From positions 172,790 to 236,789 of the forward strand of contig NZ_AUJG01000003.1 of the NCBI RefSeq assembly GCF_000424105.1: a stretch of 64,000 nucleotides of DNA, read 5' to 3'. The notes beneath the pieces are model-generated. The model did no database searches, was not told the DNA's origin, and was given only the letters and a program-made list of their open reading frames with translations. The stretch is from Lachnospira multipara ATCC 19207. GTDB taxonomy: Bacteria > Bacillota > Clostridia > Lachnospirales > Lachnospiraceae. Within the stretch, counting starts at the first letter, position 1; every line of letters begins with the position of its first letter. Shown here one piece after another: positions 8,639 through 18,100 of this stretch. The translations under genes and the position numbers were made by a program.

Positions 8639-8666
8639 TTTACATTTGAAAACATCAAACTATATA
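8639..8666 (+). promoter_or_regulatory. probable promoter of the ABC-2 operon
   Basis: TTTACA (8639-8644) and TATATA (8661-8666) are separated by 16 bp, about 50 bp before the start. Confidence 0.35.
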
Positions 8667-8716
8667 TAGGCTACAAACTAATGACAAAGCCGGATGTTTT
8701 CCAAAAGGAGGAACAT

Positions 8717-9403
8717 ATGCTTGTATTGCAAAATGTTAATAAACATTACTCAAGTATTACTGCCGCAAGTAATCAAAATATTAGTCTTGAGGCAGGAAAT
8801 GTGTACGCCCTACTAGGTCCAAACGGTAGCGGTAAATCAACATTTATGAAGATGATAACAGGACTTGTAAAGCCTGATAGTGGAACTATTCTTTACAAAG
8901 GTCAGCCATTATCAAGTCAATCAAAATTAGACATTTCTTATATGCCAACTGAAAGTTATTTTTATTCATATATGACTGCGAAAGATATTTGTAAGTACTT
9001 TAGTGATTTCTTTCCAGATTTTAATCCTAATAAATTCTACGCCTTTTTAAATGACATGGAATTACCTGATAATTTAAAAGCTTATAAAATGTCTACAGGT
9101 ATGTTAGCAAAATTAAAAATTGCTGTTTCACTTTCTCGAAGCTCTGGTCTTATGATGCTTGATGAACCTTTAAATGGTATTGATATTATTTCAAGAGAAC
9201 GTATGACAGCAACTATTGCAGCCAACTCAGGTCCAGGAAGAATCATGATTGTATCTTCTCATTTAGTTGATGAGTTAGAGACTGTTTCTACTCATGCTAT
9301 TTTCATTAAGCAAGGTAGTATCGTTGCTGCTGGTTCAATTGAAGAACTACGTAATCAAACTGGTTTAGGTCTTGTAGATATTTACAAGAGAATTTACGCT
9401 TAA
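8717..9403 (+). CDS. ABC-2 type transporter, ATP-binding protein
   Basis: Nucleotide-binding subunit of 228 residues from the ATG at 8717, which follows AAAAGGAGGAACAT. An earlier in-frame ATG at 8681 lacks a ribosome binding site. Walker A is GPNGSGKSTF near residues 36-45, and Walker B is MMLDEPLNGID. The ABC signature is degenerate, reading STGMLAKLKIA instead of LSGGQ, as in many YtrB-like ATPases linked to GntR regulators. No GntR gene is adjacent here. The permease starts 10 bp downstream, so the two form one transporter. The substrate is unknown. Confidence 0.9.
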   Translation: MLVLQNVNKHYSSITAASNQNISLEAGNVYALLGPNGSGKSTFMKMITGLVKPDSGTILYKGQPLSSQSKLDISYMPTESYFYSYMTAKDICKYFSDFFPDFNPNKFYAFLNDMELPDNLKAYKMSTGMLAKLKIAVSLSRSSGLMMLDEPLNGIDIISRERMTATIAANSGPGRIMIVSSHLVDELETVSTHAIFIKQGSIVAAGSIEELRNQTGLGLVDIYKRIYA

Positions 9404-9413
9404 GGAGGATATC

Positions 9414-10181
9414 ATGTTAAAGTTACTTAAATATGAGATTAGAAAAAATATTGCACCGCTTATGCTTTTCTTTTTAGCATTAGCCTTACTTGAGGGCTAT
9501 TTCTTAATATGCTATAGCAATAGAGATTATGAAGCTATTGATTTAGCGATTGTACTTTTAGTATTTGCTACTTTCCTTTCATTCTTTATTGTATTTGCTC
9601 TAGCAATTAGTTCTTATAGTAGAGAATTAAAAAATAAGACTATATATCTTATTTTTATGACACCTAACTCAACAATTTCAATCATACTTTCAAAGCTTAT
9701 ACATGCAATTTTAACAGCCTTTGTTGTAGCTTGTGTATTTGCTATTATTGGAATTTGGGATATTAACCTTTATATTGATCTTTTTGATGCTGGTCAGATT
9801 TCTGCAAAAGATGTATTAGATGTGGTTTTAGCAAGCTTTAATACAAGCATTTCCTCACTAATACTTACAACAATATTTACCGTTATTAGCGTAGTAATTG
9901 TTTTCTTAACTTATGTTGTAATGGGTTATTTATCAATAACAATTTCGGCAACACTCCTTTCAAACAGCAAGGCAAAAGGACTTCTTTCACTAACAATTTT
10001 TATTGTATTTGTTATTGTTTATGCTCTTATTGTAAATATGCTACCAAAACTTAGTACTTATCCTGAGACTGTTTTAGAGTACTTATATTCTATTTTGCCA
10101 CAAATCATTTTATCTGTTATTTCTATAATTCTTATGATTTGGGGAACTTCTTACTTATTAGACAAGAAGATTAGTTTATAA
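9414..10181 (+). CDS. ABC-2 type transporter, membrane subunit
   Basis: Permease of 255 residues with about six hydrophobic helices, for example near residues 17-33, 47-66, 97-116, 145-180, 190-210 and 225-245. It begins with LLKYEIRKN, a common opening of ABC-2 membrane subunits. An AAGGAGGATATC Shine-Dalgarno precedes the ATG, and the gap to the ATPase gene is 10 bp. It pairs with the upstream ATPase. No sequence feature identifies what is moved. Confidence 0.85.
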   Translation: MLKLLKYEIRKNIAPLMLFFLALALLEGYFLICYSNRDYEAIDLAIVLLVFATFLSFFIVFALAISSYSRELKNKTIYLIFMTPNSTISIILSKLIHAILTAFVVACVFAIIGIWDINLYIDLFDAGQISAKDVLDVVLASFNTSISSLILTTIFTVISVVIVFLTYVVMGYLSITISATLLSNSKAKGLLSLTIFIVFVIVYALIVNMLPKLSTYPETVLEYLYSILPQIILSVISIILMIWGTSYLLDKKISL

Positions 10182-10220
10182 ATTCTTTGTTTATTAGTTC
10201 TTTGTTTAAACAATAAAAAT

Positions 10221-10279
10221 GCTTGCAATCAATAACTCCTTATTCCACTTGGAATAGATTGGAATTAATGATTGCAAGC
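10221..10279. terminator. bidirectional terminator between the ABC operon and the pectinesterase gene
   Basis: GCTTGCAATCA (10221-10231) and TGATTGCAAGC (10269-10279) form an 11-bp stem, enclosing an inner TATTCC/GGAATA hairpin. Plus-strand Ts follow and plus-strand As precede, so it can serve both convergent genes. Confidence 0.75.
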
Positions 10280-10341
10280 TTATTTTTTATGTCAGTTTAA
10301 AGCTAAGTATTAATTCATTAACTGCTTTTACTAAACTTATT

Positions 10342-13300
10342 TTATTCTTCCTCTTCCTTTTTTCTAGCTGCTGCTGCACCTGCTGCAATTGCTGCAGATA
10401 CTCCAGCTAGTGCAATTCCGATTACGAAATTATTTCTATCAGCTGTAACAGTTGTATCTGCTGCAACTTCTGTTGTATTGCTAGCTGCTGTAGAAGCTTC
10501 TGTAGCACTTGCTGTTGTTGCATCAGCTACTACTACGTCTGTATCTGCTGCTACTTCGCCAGTTGTATTTTCTGTTGAAGGCTCTTCTGTTGAAGGCTCC
10601 TCTGTTGAAGGCTCCTCTGTTGAAGGCTCCTCTGTTGAAGGCTCCTCTGTTGAAGGCTCCTCTGTTGAAGGCTCCTCTGTTGAAGGTTCCTCTGTTGAAG
10701 GTTCCTCTGTAGGAGTCTCAGCATTTACTAAATTAAATGATGTATTTGCAACACCATCTACAGAAACAATAGCAACATCATGTGATCCTACTGAAAGTTG
10801 CTCTAAGAACTCTGGATTGAGTTCTACTATTGTTGAACCTTCTGTTACTGTGTAATTAGAAGGATCAACTATTTCACCATCAACTGTAACTCTTCCGAAT
10901 TTACTAATATCTGCTGCAGATCTTACCACTAATCCTTCACCTACAGTTACTGTTGAATTTGCACCATCTAATACTTCATAATTAATGCAATTTAAGCCAC
11001 CATCTTCAATGATATCTAATACAAAATCTTTACCAACGAAGTTTACAAAGCTAATTTCTGTACCATCATTTAATTTAGCTTCTGTAAGTAATGTTGACCA
11101 TGATACTCTGTTAGATGTATCAACTGCATTACCTTCAGAATCAACTGAACCATATTCATAGCTTAATGTAGACTTTCCACCAAGAGATGAATTCCATCCC
11201 TCATCGCAGATGAGAAGCTTTGATTCACCATCATAGAAATCTGTTGTTTCAATTGTTGTATTGTAGAATACTACTTCGGCTGTATTAGCCTGCCATGGTC
11301 TACCAAAGTAACCCTGCTTAGACTTCTTTGTTGAAGCTGTATCAACACCTGGTGTTGTTGATGTAACTGTACACTCATACATTAAGTAACCTCTACCAGA
11401 AGACTGCTGAGCTGCTGTAATGTAGAAAGTATCATTTGCATCCTCACTTGTATTAGCTACTAAATCACACTGATAGAAAATAGCTTCCATACCACCAAAG
11501 ATGTAATCTGTTCCACCATAAATCTGGCACTGATCAAATACTACTGTAGAATCAGTTCCACCATAAAGAGTATCCTGTCTACCGATGAACTTACAATTAT
11601 CAAAATATGTATCTGAAACATTGCTTACGATTGCAAGAGCTGCTGCTCTTTCTACATAAGCCTTTGCCTGAACTGCTGTTGAACCAACTTCGTAGTCATT
11701 TCTTGCACCCTTTGATTCACCCTTAGCACTGCTAAGTGCAACGATTGTATCGTTAGCTGCAAGCTCTGACTGATACTGGTTAAATGAGTTCTCAAAAATA
11801 ATTCCATCTGCGCCAAAGCCATCTGCATATACAACTACTGTTGCATTCCAGTAGCTTCCGTTTGTTGTACCAGAACCTGGATTCTGGAATGAATAATAAC
11901 CATTGTATGTATTAACATCTAATAAATCTGCGTTATACTTACAATTCTTATCCATACTATAGTATGCATAACCATGTCCATAGTATGATGTAATTCTAAC
12001 TGCTGTATCTACGATATCAACACCTGAATTTGTAAGATCTGTACTTGCTGCATCTCCTGCTGCATTTACTAAATTAACATTGTCAACGTCAATAACAAGC
12101 ATTTCCTGATATGTACCTGGATCAATTACAATTGTAACTTCCTGGTCATCTGTTCTTTGCATTGTTCTTGCTGCATCAAGTGCATCATTAATTGTCTGAT
12201 AATCCTTATCTTCACCTACTGTAATAACGCTCTTATACTCTGTTGGAGTTACAACGCTAATCTCTGTGAAGTATGTCTGACCACCGTTTGACTTAATTGT
12301 CATTGTGCCATCCTGGCTTGCAACAACCTCTGTCTGTTCAATTAAACTTGTTGAACCTGACTTATTAGCTACTGTTACATCGCCTGCTGTAAAGTAAGCG
12401 CTATAGCAGTATGATAATGTTACGATATCGCCAGCCTTAACTGGTACTTCAATTGTACCATTTACTGTATTACCTTCAGCATCTGCTGATTCGTTAAGAA
12501 GAAGGTATGTCTTGTTCTCTAATACATTTTCATTAAGAGCTAAACCATAGTAGTAATTGCTACCATTAATTGTCTCGATACCATTTCCATCATATGCCTT
12601 ATTGTAAACTGAGAAATTCCAATCTGTAACATCATAGAACTTAACTTCTACGCTATTACCTGTCTTATCAGCTGTGTTATCATATGAACCAAGCTTTAAA
12701 TCATATGTTGGAGCCTGCTCGTATGCATAGTTACCAATACCTGTAACCTTAATTGAATACTGACCTTCTCTTAAGGAAATATTATCGCCATAATTATATG
12801 TATAAACATAGCTTGTACCATCTTCGTAAGTATCATTAATATTAGTTAATGTAATTACTGCATTCTTAGCATCTTCACTTGAGATACCTGCAAGTGTAAT
12901 TGTTGCATCATATGTATCCTTAGCTGCAAATTCAATATTCTTTACAGCATCTCCATCTGTTTCAATTGATGTTGTTAATAATGTGTAATCAGCAGCATCT
13001 GTTGCTACTACTTCGTATGTAACACCAGCCTCAACCTTTAATGTGAAAGATAAATCACTATTAATTGTTAATTCTGGAACATAAATCTTATCTGCTTTAA
13101 ATGCTAATTGTACCTTTGCAGCCGCATCTGCACTAATACCTGTAATATTACCTGTAATTGTTACAAGCTCTACTGGATTGATTACAAAATCAAGGCTAAG
13201 TGACTCTACATCTGATGAAACACTTAACTTATCCTGGCTTGCAATAACATAACCATTAGCATTCTTTAATGTTACTTCATAATCAAATGACTGATAAAGG

Positions 13301-14946
13301 AAAGCTTTATATGAGCCATCTGCTGCTACTTCAGCAACTGTTTCTCCACCTGTCTGCTTATTAGTAAATACTAAGCTGTAACCTGATGGAGCTGCTGTTC
13401 CAAGACCATTAGGATCTGCATATGTAGATGTACCTGTAATCTTAACTGGAACTGTGTGAACTCTTGTTGCTCTTGCAATTACTAACTTTTCGTTAGTACA
13501 GTATAACTTATATGTGCCTGATTCAGCAGCATAGAATGTTGCTTCTTCAAGACCAGCACTGTTTGTAAAATTAAATGTCTGAATATTTCCACTTGGAGAT
13601 ACTAAATAATATGTAGCATCACCACTGTTTGAACCAAGCATTAATGTTAAAATATCATTTTCAACTAATGTAAAGTTCATATATACAGAATCTGTTGATG
13701 AATTGTTAGAATAAATGTAGCCCTTGTATTCATTACCAGCTGCATCCTTCTTACTCTTTTCATCATATCTAGTTAAGTTTGTGTTAGTTGTTCTATATCT
13801 GTTGTTTGTCTTACCGCCAGCACAGAAATAAATGAATTCGTTACCTTCTGTATCATAAATAGTAAAGTCACCAATATTTACACCAGAAGTACCAGCTGCA
13901 ACACTTGAACCGTAAAATGCTGTCTGAATGCTTTCTGTAAGTAAGTTGTTGTAAACCTCACTATCTAATTGTTCTGCACCAAAGTCAACTACGTCGATTT
14001 TTCCATTTCCTGCCTGTGTTGGGTCTGTTGATCTAGCCTCAGTCAATGAAATCTCCTTAATATATGTATTAGAATCGATTGAAAGTACAATTGATTCTGT
14101 TTCTTCATCAGTAGTTCCTGTAACTGAATAGTTGTTCCATGAACTTGCTTCAGTTGTTGTAAGTGTAGCACCATCTACACTCATTGTTGCGCCATTATAA
14201 GCTACTACATTAAGTGTGTAGTTTGAATATGAACCTACAGGAATAGTAATTATTGTACCAGCATTAGCCTGTGTATCAGAACTTCTAGCTGCTAACTTAC
14301 CATTTGTAGCATCAATTGTTAAGCCTTCAAATGTACCTGTACCATTATTAGCTCCCTGAAGTGCTAATGAATATGCACTAGATAAATTTGTGTTAGACTG
14401 ATTAAAATTCCATGTTGTTGTTGTAGCTACATAAGGATTTGGTGTAACTGTAATTTCATGAATCCATGTTCCACCTTCAGCCACACTAAATGTAACCTCT
14501 CCAGCTCCGCCTGTATAATTATAAGTTAATACATCGCCCTCTGATTCAAGCTTAGCATTCTGTCCCTGCTCGCCATTCATGTAAAGAACTGGTGTACCAC
14601 CATAGTAAATACATGTCTGTACATTAATTGTACAAGGTCCTGCTACCTTTACAGTAATTTCTGCGCCCTCTCCCATAGTTAAACCATGTGCGCCATTATT
14701 AGCTGTATTTTTTACAAATGTTACTAAACCTAAACTTGTACCTGGAGTATGTTTGTAATCGCTTCCATCTAATTTAGCAAAAGTCATTGTGTAAGTTTCA
14801 CCCTTTACGGCTTCTGTTGCAGTTAAACCATTGCTTAACTCAGCAGCCTTTACACTTACCAAGCTTCCAGAAAATGGAATTGAAGCGATAACTAAAACAA
14901 ATGCTAATACCCCTACAAGCACTCTCTTAAAGTTTTTAAACTTCAT
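10342..14946 (-). CDS. giant cell-surface pectin methylesterase (CE8)
   Basis: Secreted multidomain enzyme of 1534 residues that removes methyl esters from pectin. A signal peptide ends near residue 35 (VSVKAAELSN). Several beta-rich modules of unknown or carbohydrate-binding type fill residues 36 to about 900. The pectinesterase domain runs from about 905 to 1290, with GTYQE, the catalytic-site motifs RQDTLY (near 1124) and GGTDYIFGG (near 1148), and YFGRPW near 1216. A module starting VVRSAADISKF is shared with the adjacent PL9 enzyme. Nine TEEPS repeats follow, then a hydrophobic helix and an RKKEEEE tail. No LPxTG is present, so it is probably anchored by the C-terminal helix. Confidence 0.93.
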   Translation of the reverse strand: MKFKNFKRVLVGVLAFVLVIASIPFSGSLVSVKAAELSNGLTATEAVKGETYTMTFAKLDGSDYKHTPGTSLGLVTFVKNTANNGAHGLTMGEGAEITVKVAGPCTINVQTCIYYGGTPVLYMNGEQGQNAKLESEGDVLTYNYTGGAGEVTFSVAEGGTWIHEITVTPNPYVATTTTWNFNQSNTNLSSAYSLALQGANNGTGTFEGLTIDATNGKLAARSSDTQANAGTIITIPVGSYSNYTLNVVAYNGATMSVDGATLTTTEASSWNNYSVTGTTDEETESIVLSIDSNTYIKEISLTEARSTDPTQAGNGKIDVVDFGAEQLDSEVYNNLLTESIQTAFYGSSVAAGTSGVNIGDFTIYDTEGNEFIYFCAGGKTNNRYRTTNTNLTRYDEKSKKDAAGNEYKGYIYSNNSSTDSVYMNFTLVENDILTLMLGSNSGDATYYLVSPSGNIQTFNFTNSAGLEEATFYAAESGTYKLYCTNEKLVIARATRVHTVPVKITGTSTYADPNGLGTAAPSGYSLVFTNKQTGGETVAEVAADGSYKAFLYQSFDYEVTLKNANGYVIASQDKLSVSSDVESLSLDFVINPVELVTITGNITGISADAAAKVQLAFKADKIYVPELTINSDLSFTLKVEAGVTYEVVATDAADYTLLTTSIETDGDAVKNIEFAAKDTYDATITLAGISSEDAKNAVITLTNINDTYEDGTSYVYTYNYGDNISLREGQYSIKVTGIGNYAYEQAPTYDLKLGSYDNTADKTGNSVEVKFYDVTDWNFSVYNKAYDGNGIETINGSNYYYGLALNENVLENKTYLLLNESADAEGNTVNGTIEVPVKAGDIVTLSYCYSAYFTAGDVTVANKSGSTSLIEQTEVVASQDGTMTIKSNGGQTYFTEISVVTPTEYKSVITVGEDKDYQTINDALDAARTMQRTDDQEVTIVIDPGTYQEMLVIDVDNVNLVNAAGDAASTDLTNSGVDIVDTAVRITSYYGHGYAYYSMDKNCKYNADLLDVNTYNGYYSFQNPGSGTTNGSYWNATVVVYADGFGADGIIFENSFNQYQSELAANDTIVALSSAKGESKGARNDYEVGSTAVQAKAYVERAAALAIVSNVSDTYFDNCKFIGRQDTLYGGTDSTVVFDQCQIYGGTDYIFGGMEAIFYQCDLVANTSEDANDTFYITAAQQSSGRGYLMYECTVTSTTPGVDTASTKKSKQGYFGRPWQANTAEVVFYNTTIETTDFYDGESKLLICDEGWNSSLGGKSTLSYEYGSVDSEGNAVDTSNRVSWSTLLTEAKLNDGTEISFVNFVGKDFVLDIIEDGGLNCINYEVLDGANSTVTVGEGLVVRSAADISKFGRVTVDGEIVDPSNYTVTEGSTIVELNPEFLEQLSVGSHDVAIVSVDGVANTSFNLVNAETPTEEPSTEEPSTEEPSTEEPSTEEPSTEEPSTEEPSTEEPSTEEPSTENTTGEVAADTDVVVADATTASATEASTAASNTTEVAADTTVTADRNNFVIGIALAGVSAAIAAGAAAARKKEEEE
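10570..10710 (-). repeat. 15-bp tandem repeat coding TEEPS units
   Basis: About nine nearly identical 15-bp units encode repeated Thr-Glu-Glu-Pro-Ser between the catalytic part and the membrane anchor of the pectinesterase. Such a rigid acidic linker commonly spans the cell wall. Near-identical units are prone to slippage, so copy number may vary between strains. Confidence 0.9.
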
Positions 14947-15030
14947 TGTGTTGTCCTCCCGTTATAAATTGTTTATATACTTCAAGCCCGTCTACGAACC
15001 CTTGCGGTGGTTCTTTTGTCTATTGTTATG

Positions 15031-15058
15031 ATTATACATAAAAAAGGTCATTCCCCAA
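15031..15058 (-). promoter_or_regulatory. possible promoter of the pectinesterase gene
   Basis: A perfect minus-strand TATAAT at 15031-15036 has only a weak TTGGGG 16 bp upstream. The leader would be about 80 nt and contains a small GAACC/GGTTC hairpin. Confidence 0.35.
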
Positions 15059-15105
15059 GATGCTATATTATTTTTTTATGCTCTATCATTGGTTATTTAT
15101 TAAAA

Positions 15106-15135
15106 GACCCTTTATTAATTTAGTAATAAAGGGTC
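15106..15135 (-). terminator. terminator of the PL9 pectate lyase gene
   Basis: A perfect 12-bp stem (GACCCTTTATTA and TAATAAAGGGTC) has loop ATTTAG. TTTTAAT follows on the minus strand. Confidence 0.75.
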
Positions 15136-15179
15136 CTTTTATTGATATAAAGCTTAAGACTTTCCTTAGCTAAATTACA

Positions 15180-18100
15180 TTATGCATTTTTTCTCTTTTT
15201 GCTAGCAATAAATGCTACTGCTGCTAAAACCATAAGGCTTACATAAACAACTGGCATTGCGCTATCGCCTGTCTTCTCATTAGTTGTTGATACTACGCTT
15301 GAATCTGCTGCTACTTCTGACTTACTTACTACAGCTGTATCTGCTGCAACATCACCTGTTGTAGCGCTTGCTACTGTAATTGTTGCTGTTGCGCTTCCGT
15401 CTGTTGAAACAATTTCTACAGTATGAGTACCTGTAGCAAGTGTTGCTGAATAAGCTGCATTAAATGTAACGATTGTTGAACCTTCTGTTACTACATAGTT
15501 ACTTGGATCAACTTCAACGCCGTCAACTAATACCTTAACAAACTTAGCAAAATCTGCTGCTGATCTTACTACAAAGCTTTCGCCCTGAGTAACAACTACA
15601 CCATCACCATCAAGTACTGCATATGTTACATCTTCATCAGCTGCAACTTCGTTTATTAAACCTGTTGTTACATTTTCTGAAACAGTAATTTCCTTAGATG
15701 CTGTAAGTGTACTTGCGTTAAGTGTTGCACCTGTTCCCTCTGCAGCCTTATCTGTTAAGACTAAGAGACCGTTCATATTAATTGTTCCATCTTCATTACG
15801 AGTTACAGGTAATTCGCTGTAAACATGTGTTGTATAATCCATACCTGTATTTACTGATTCAAACCAATCACTTGTTACTGTTGTTGAAGCATCCTTTGAT
15901 TCTCCTGATGCTGACTTCCAGAAGTAGTTTGTTGACTGGTAAACCTTTGTTGAATCCTGATTACCTACAAGCTTAATATTTTCAGCATTATCAGTATTCT
16001 GTGTTCTGAATGAAAGAATACCTGATGCAGAATAATCTGTGTTTGCTGCTGTATTTGTATAAAGTGCTACGTTGTTAGCTTCATTATTAAATGATGTAGA
16101 CATACTAATCTGAATATCTGGGCAAGAGTTTGAATCAATACCCTTTGACTTGTTATCAAATGCTACACAGTTATAAAGGATATGATAGCCTGTCATTGAA
16201 TCGCCACCCATCTTAAATCCATTACCGTTACCAGCATTTGTACCATCAAGTAGATATCCATTTGCATATGCTACTGAATTCTTAATTGTTACTACACCAA
16301 TTGCACCTGACTGAACCTTTGCGAAAAGATCCCAACCATCATCGGCATTATTATGTGCAATACAACCATCAAATACGTTTCCATCGCCACATGTTAACTT
16401 AGCTGCAAAACCATCAGCATCTTCATAACCATGATCGTGGTTATTGTAAGATGTACAGTTAAGAATTAAGTTGTATGAAGGCCATGTTGACTTATCTGCA
16501 TCATTTGCAGAAAGTCTTGAAATCTGAAGACCTGTGTTACCATTTTCATAAGTCTCTACATTATCTACTGTGTTATAGCTACCACTTAAATGGATACCAT
16601 CCTTACCATCAGCTGACTCTGTAACGTCAATACCCTGGATATACCAGTAGTTACCTGCGATTTCCATTGCATGTCCACTTGCATTCGCACCACTAATAAC
16701 TGGTCTTGTGCTTGCATCTGGATCTGCGATTAAGTAAATAAGTGCATTTTCTGTACCGTTTGTTCCTCTTGGAATTGTTACAGTACTTGTATACTTATAT
16801 GTACCTTCCATCATTACGATTGTCTGACCTGGCTGAGCATACTTAATTGCTGTCTGTAAATCAGCTGGGTCTTCCTTGCTACCTGTACCATTAGCGTTTG
16901 GAGATACATAAATTGTTTCACCATTATATGCATTGTATGTTACTGTCTTAGCAATTGTGATTTCATCATAATTACTCATTACCTTATATTCACCAGGAAC
17001 ATAATTATCATTTGCATCATACTTAACTGTAAATGTATTGCTACCTAAGTTAAGTGTTGTTTCTACTTTAACCTGCTCATTAGCTGTTACAGTTACTTCC
17101 TTAATAGCTTCGCCATTCTGGTAAACTGTTGCTACACCATCTGCGTTAGCTGTGAACTGTAATTCGTAAGTAGACTTATTTGTTGTAGCTGCTGAATCAA
17201 TTGTTGCTACTGTTTCAATTGTTTCAACTGGCTGCTCTTCTGCAGGAGCATCATTTTCAGGACTAACAGTTGTAAATGTTACATCTGAGAATGTTGCCTG
17301 AGCATATCTTGATACGAAGAAACCTACATAAACTGAATCTGAATCAATCTGTGAAAGAGCTTCTGTATCATAATACTTCTTTGTTACTGAATAAGAACCA
17401 TCTACTGATTCGTAAGTTACAAAATAACCTGTGTTATTCTTCTGAATTGTTAAATACATTTCTGTAATATTCTGATCAGAAGTTGTATTAACACTATTTC
17501 CGATTACATTTGATGAATCAGAATATCTCTGCTCTAAAGGATAAGCTGATGATGTGAAATTGTTATTAATTGTATCTGTATCATTAGCTTCCATTAAAGA
17601 AATATTTTCTGCTGTTATACCTGTCTTTTCAAGTGATTCAATACCGATTTTCTGTGTAACCTTTGTTGCTGTTGTATCTGTTGTTACATTTCCATCAGCA
17701 TCTACATAATATTCTGTCTTTGTTACTGCTGCAAAATATGCATTGTTCCAACCAGAACCACCAAGCTGATCTGCTGCCATAAGACCAAATGCTTCCTGAC
17801 CATTTGATAAATACCACTGATCAACTGTTACCTTTGCTCTTAATGTAAAGTTCATGTTAGATGGTACTTCTGTGTAATAGAATGAAAGTCCATCATATGA
17901 AGCTGGTACAAACTTACCATCATTACCTGAACCTGTAAGCTTACCGTTTGTTAACTTACCAGCTGTTAACTGAACATAACCATCAGCGTTTAAATCACCA
18001 ACCTTAGTAAAGTTAGATGAATTAGCACCATTACCATAAGTAATTGTACCCCAAACTGTCTGAGCTTCCTTAGTTGCCTCTACCTCATCGCTTACTGTAC

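Noticed and set aside
10478..10855. Plus-strand protein rich in VEGSS repeats
   Set aside because: It is the antisense of the TEEPS repeat in the pectinesterase. No promoter or ribosome binding site supports it.
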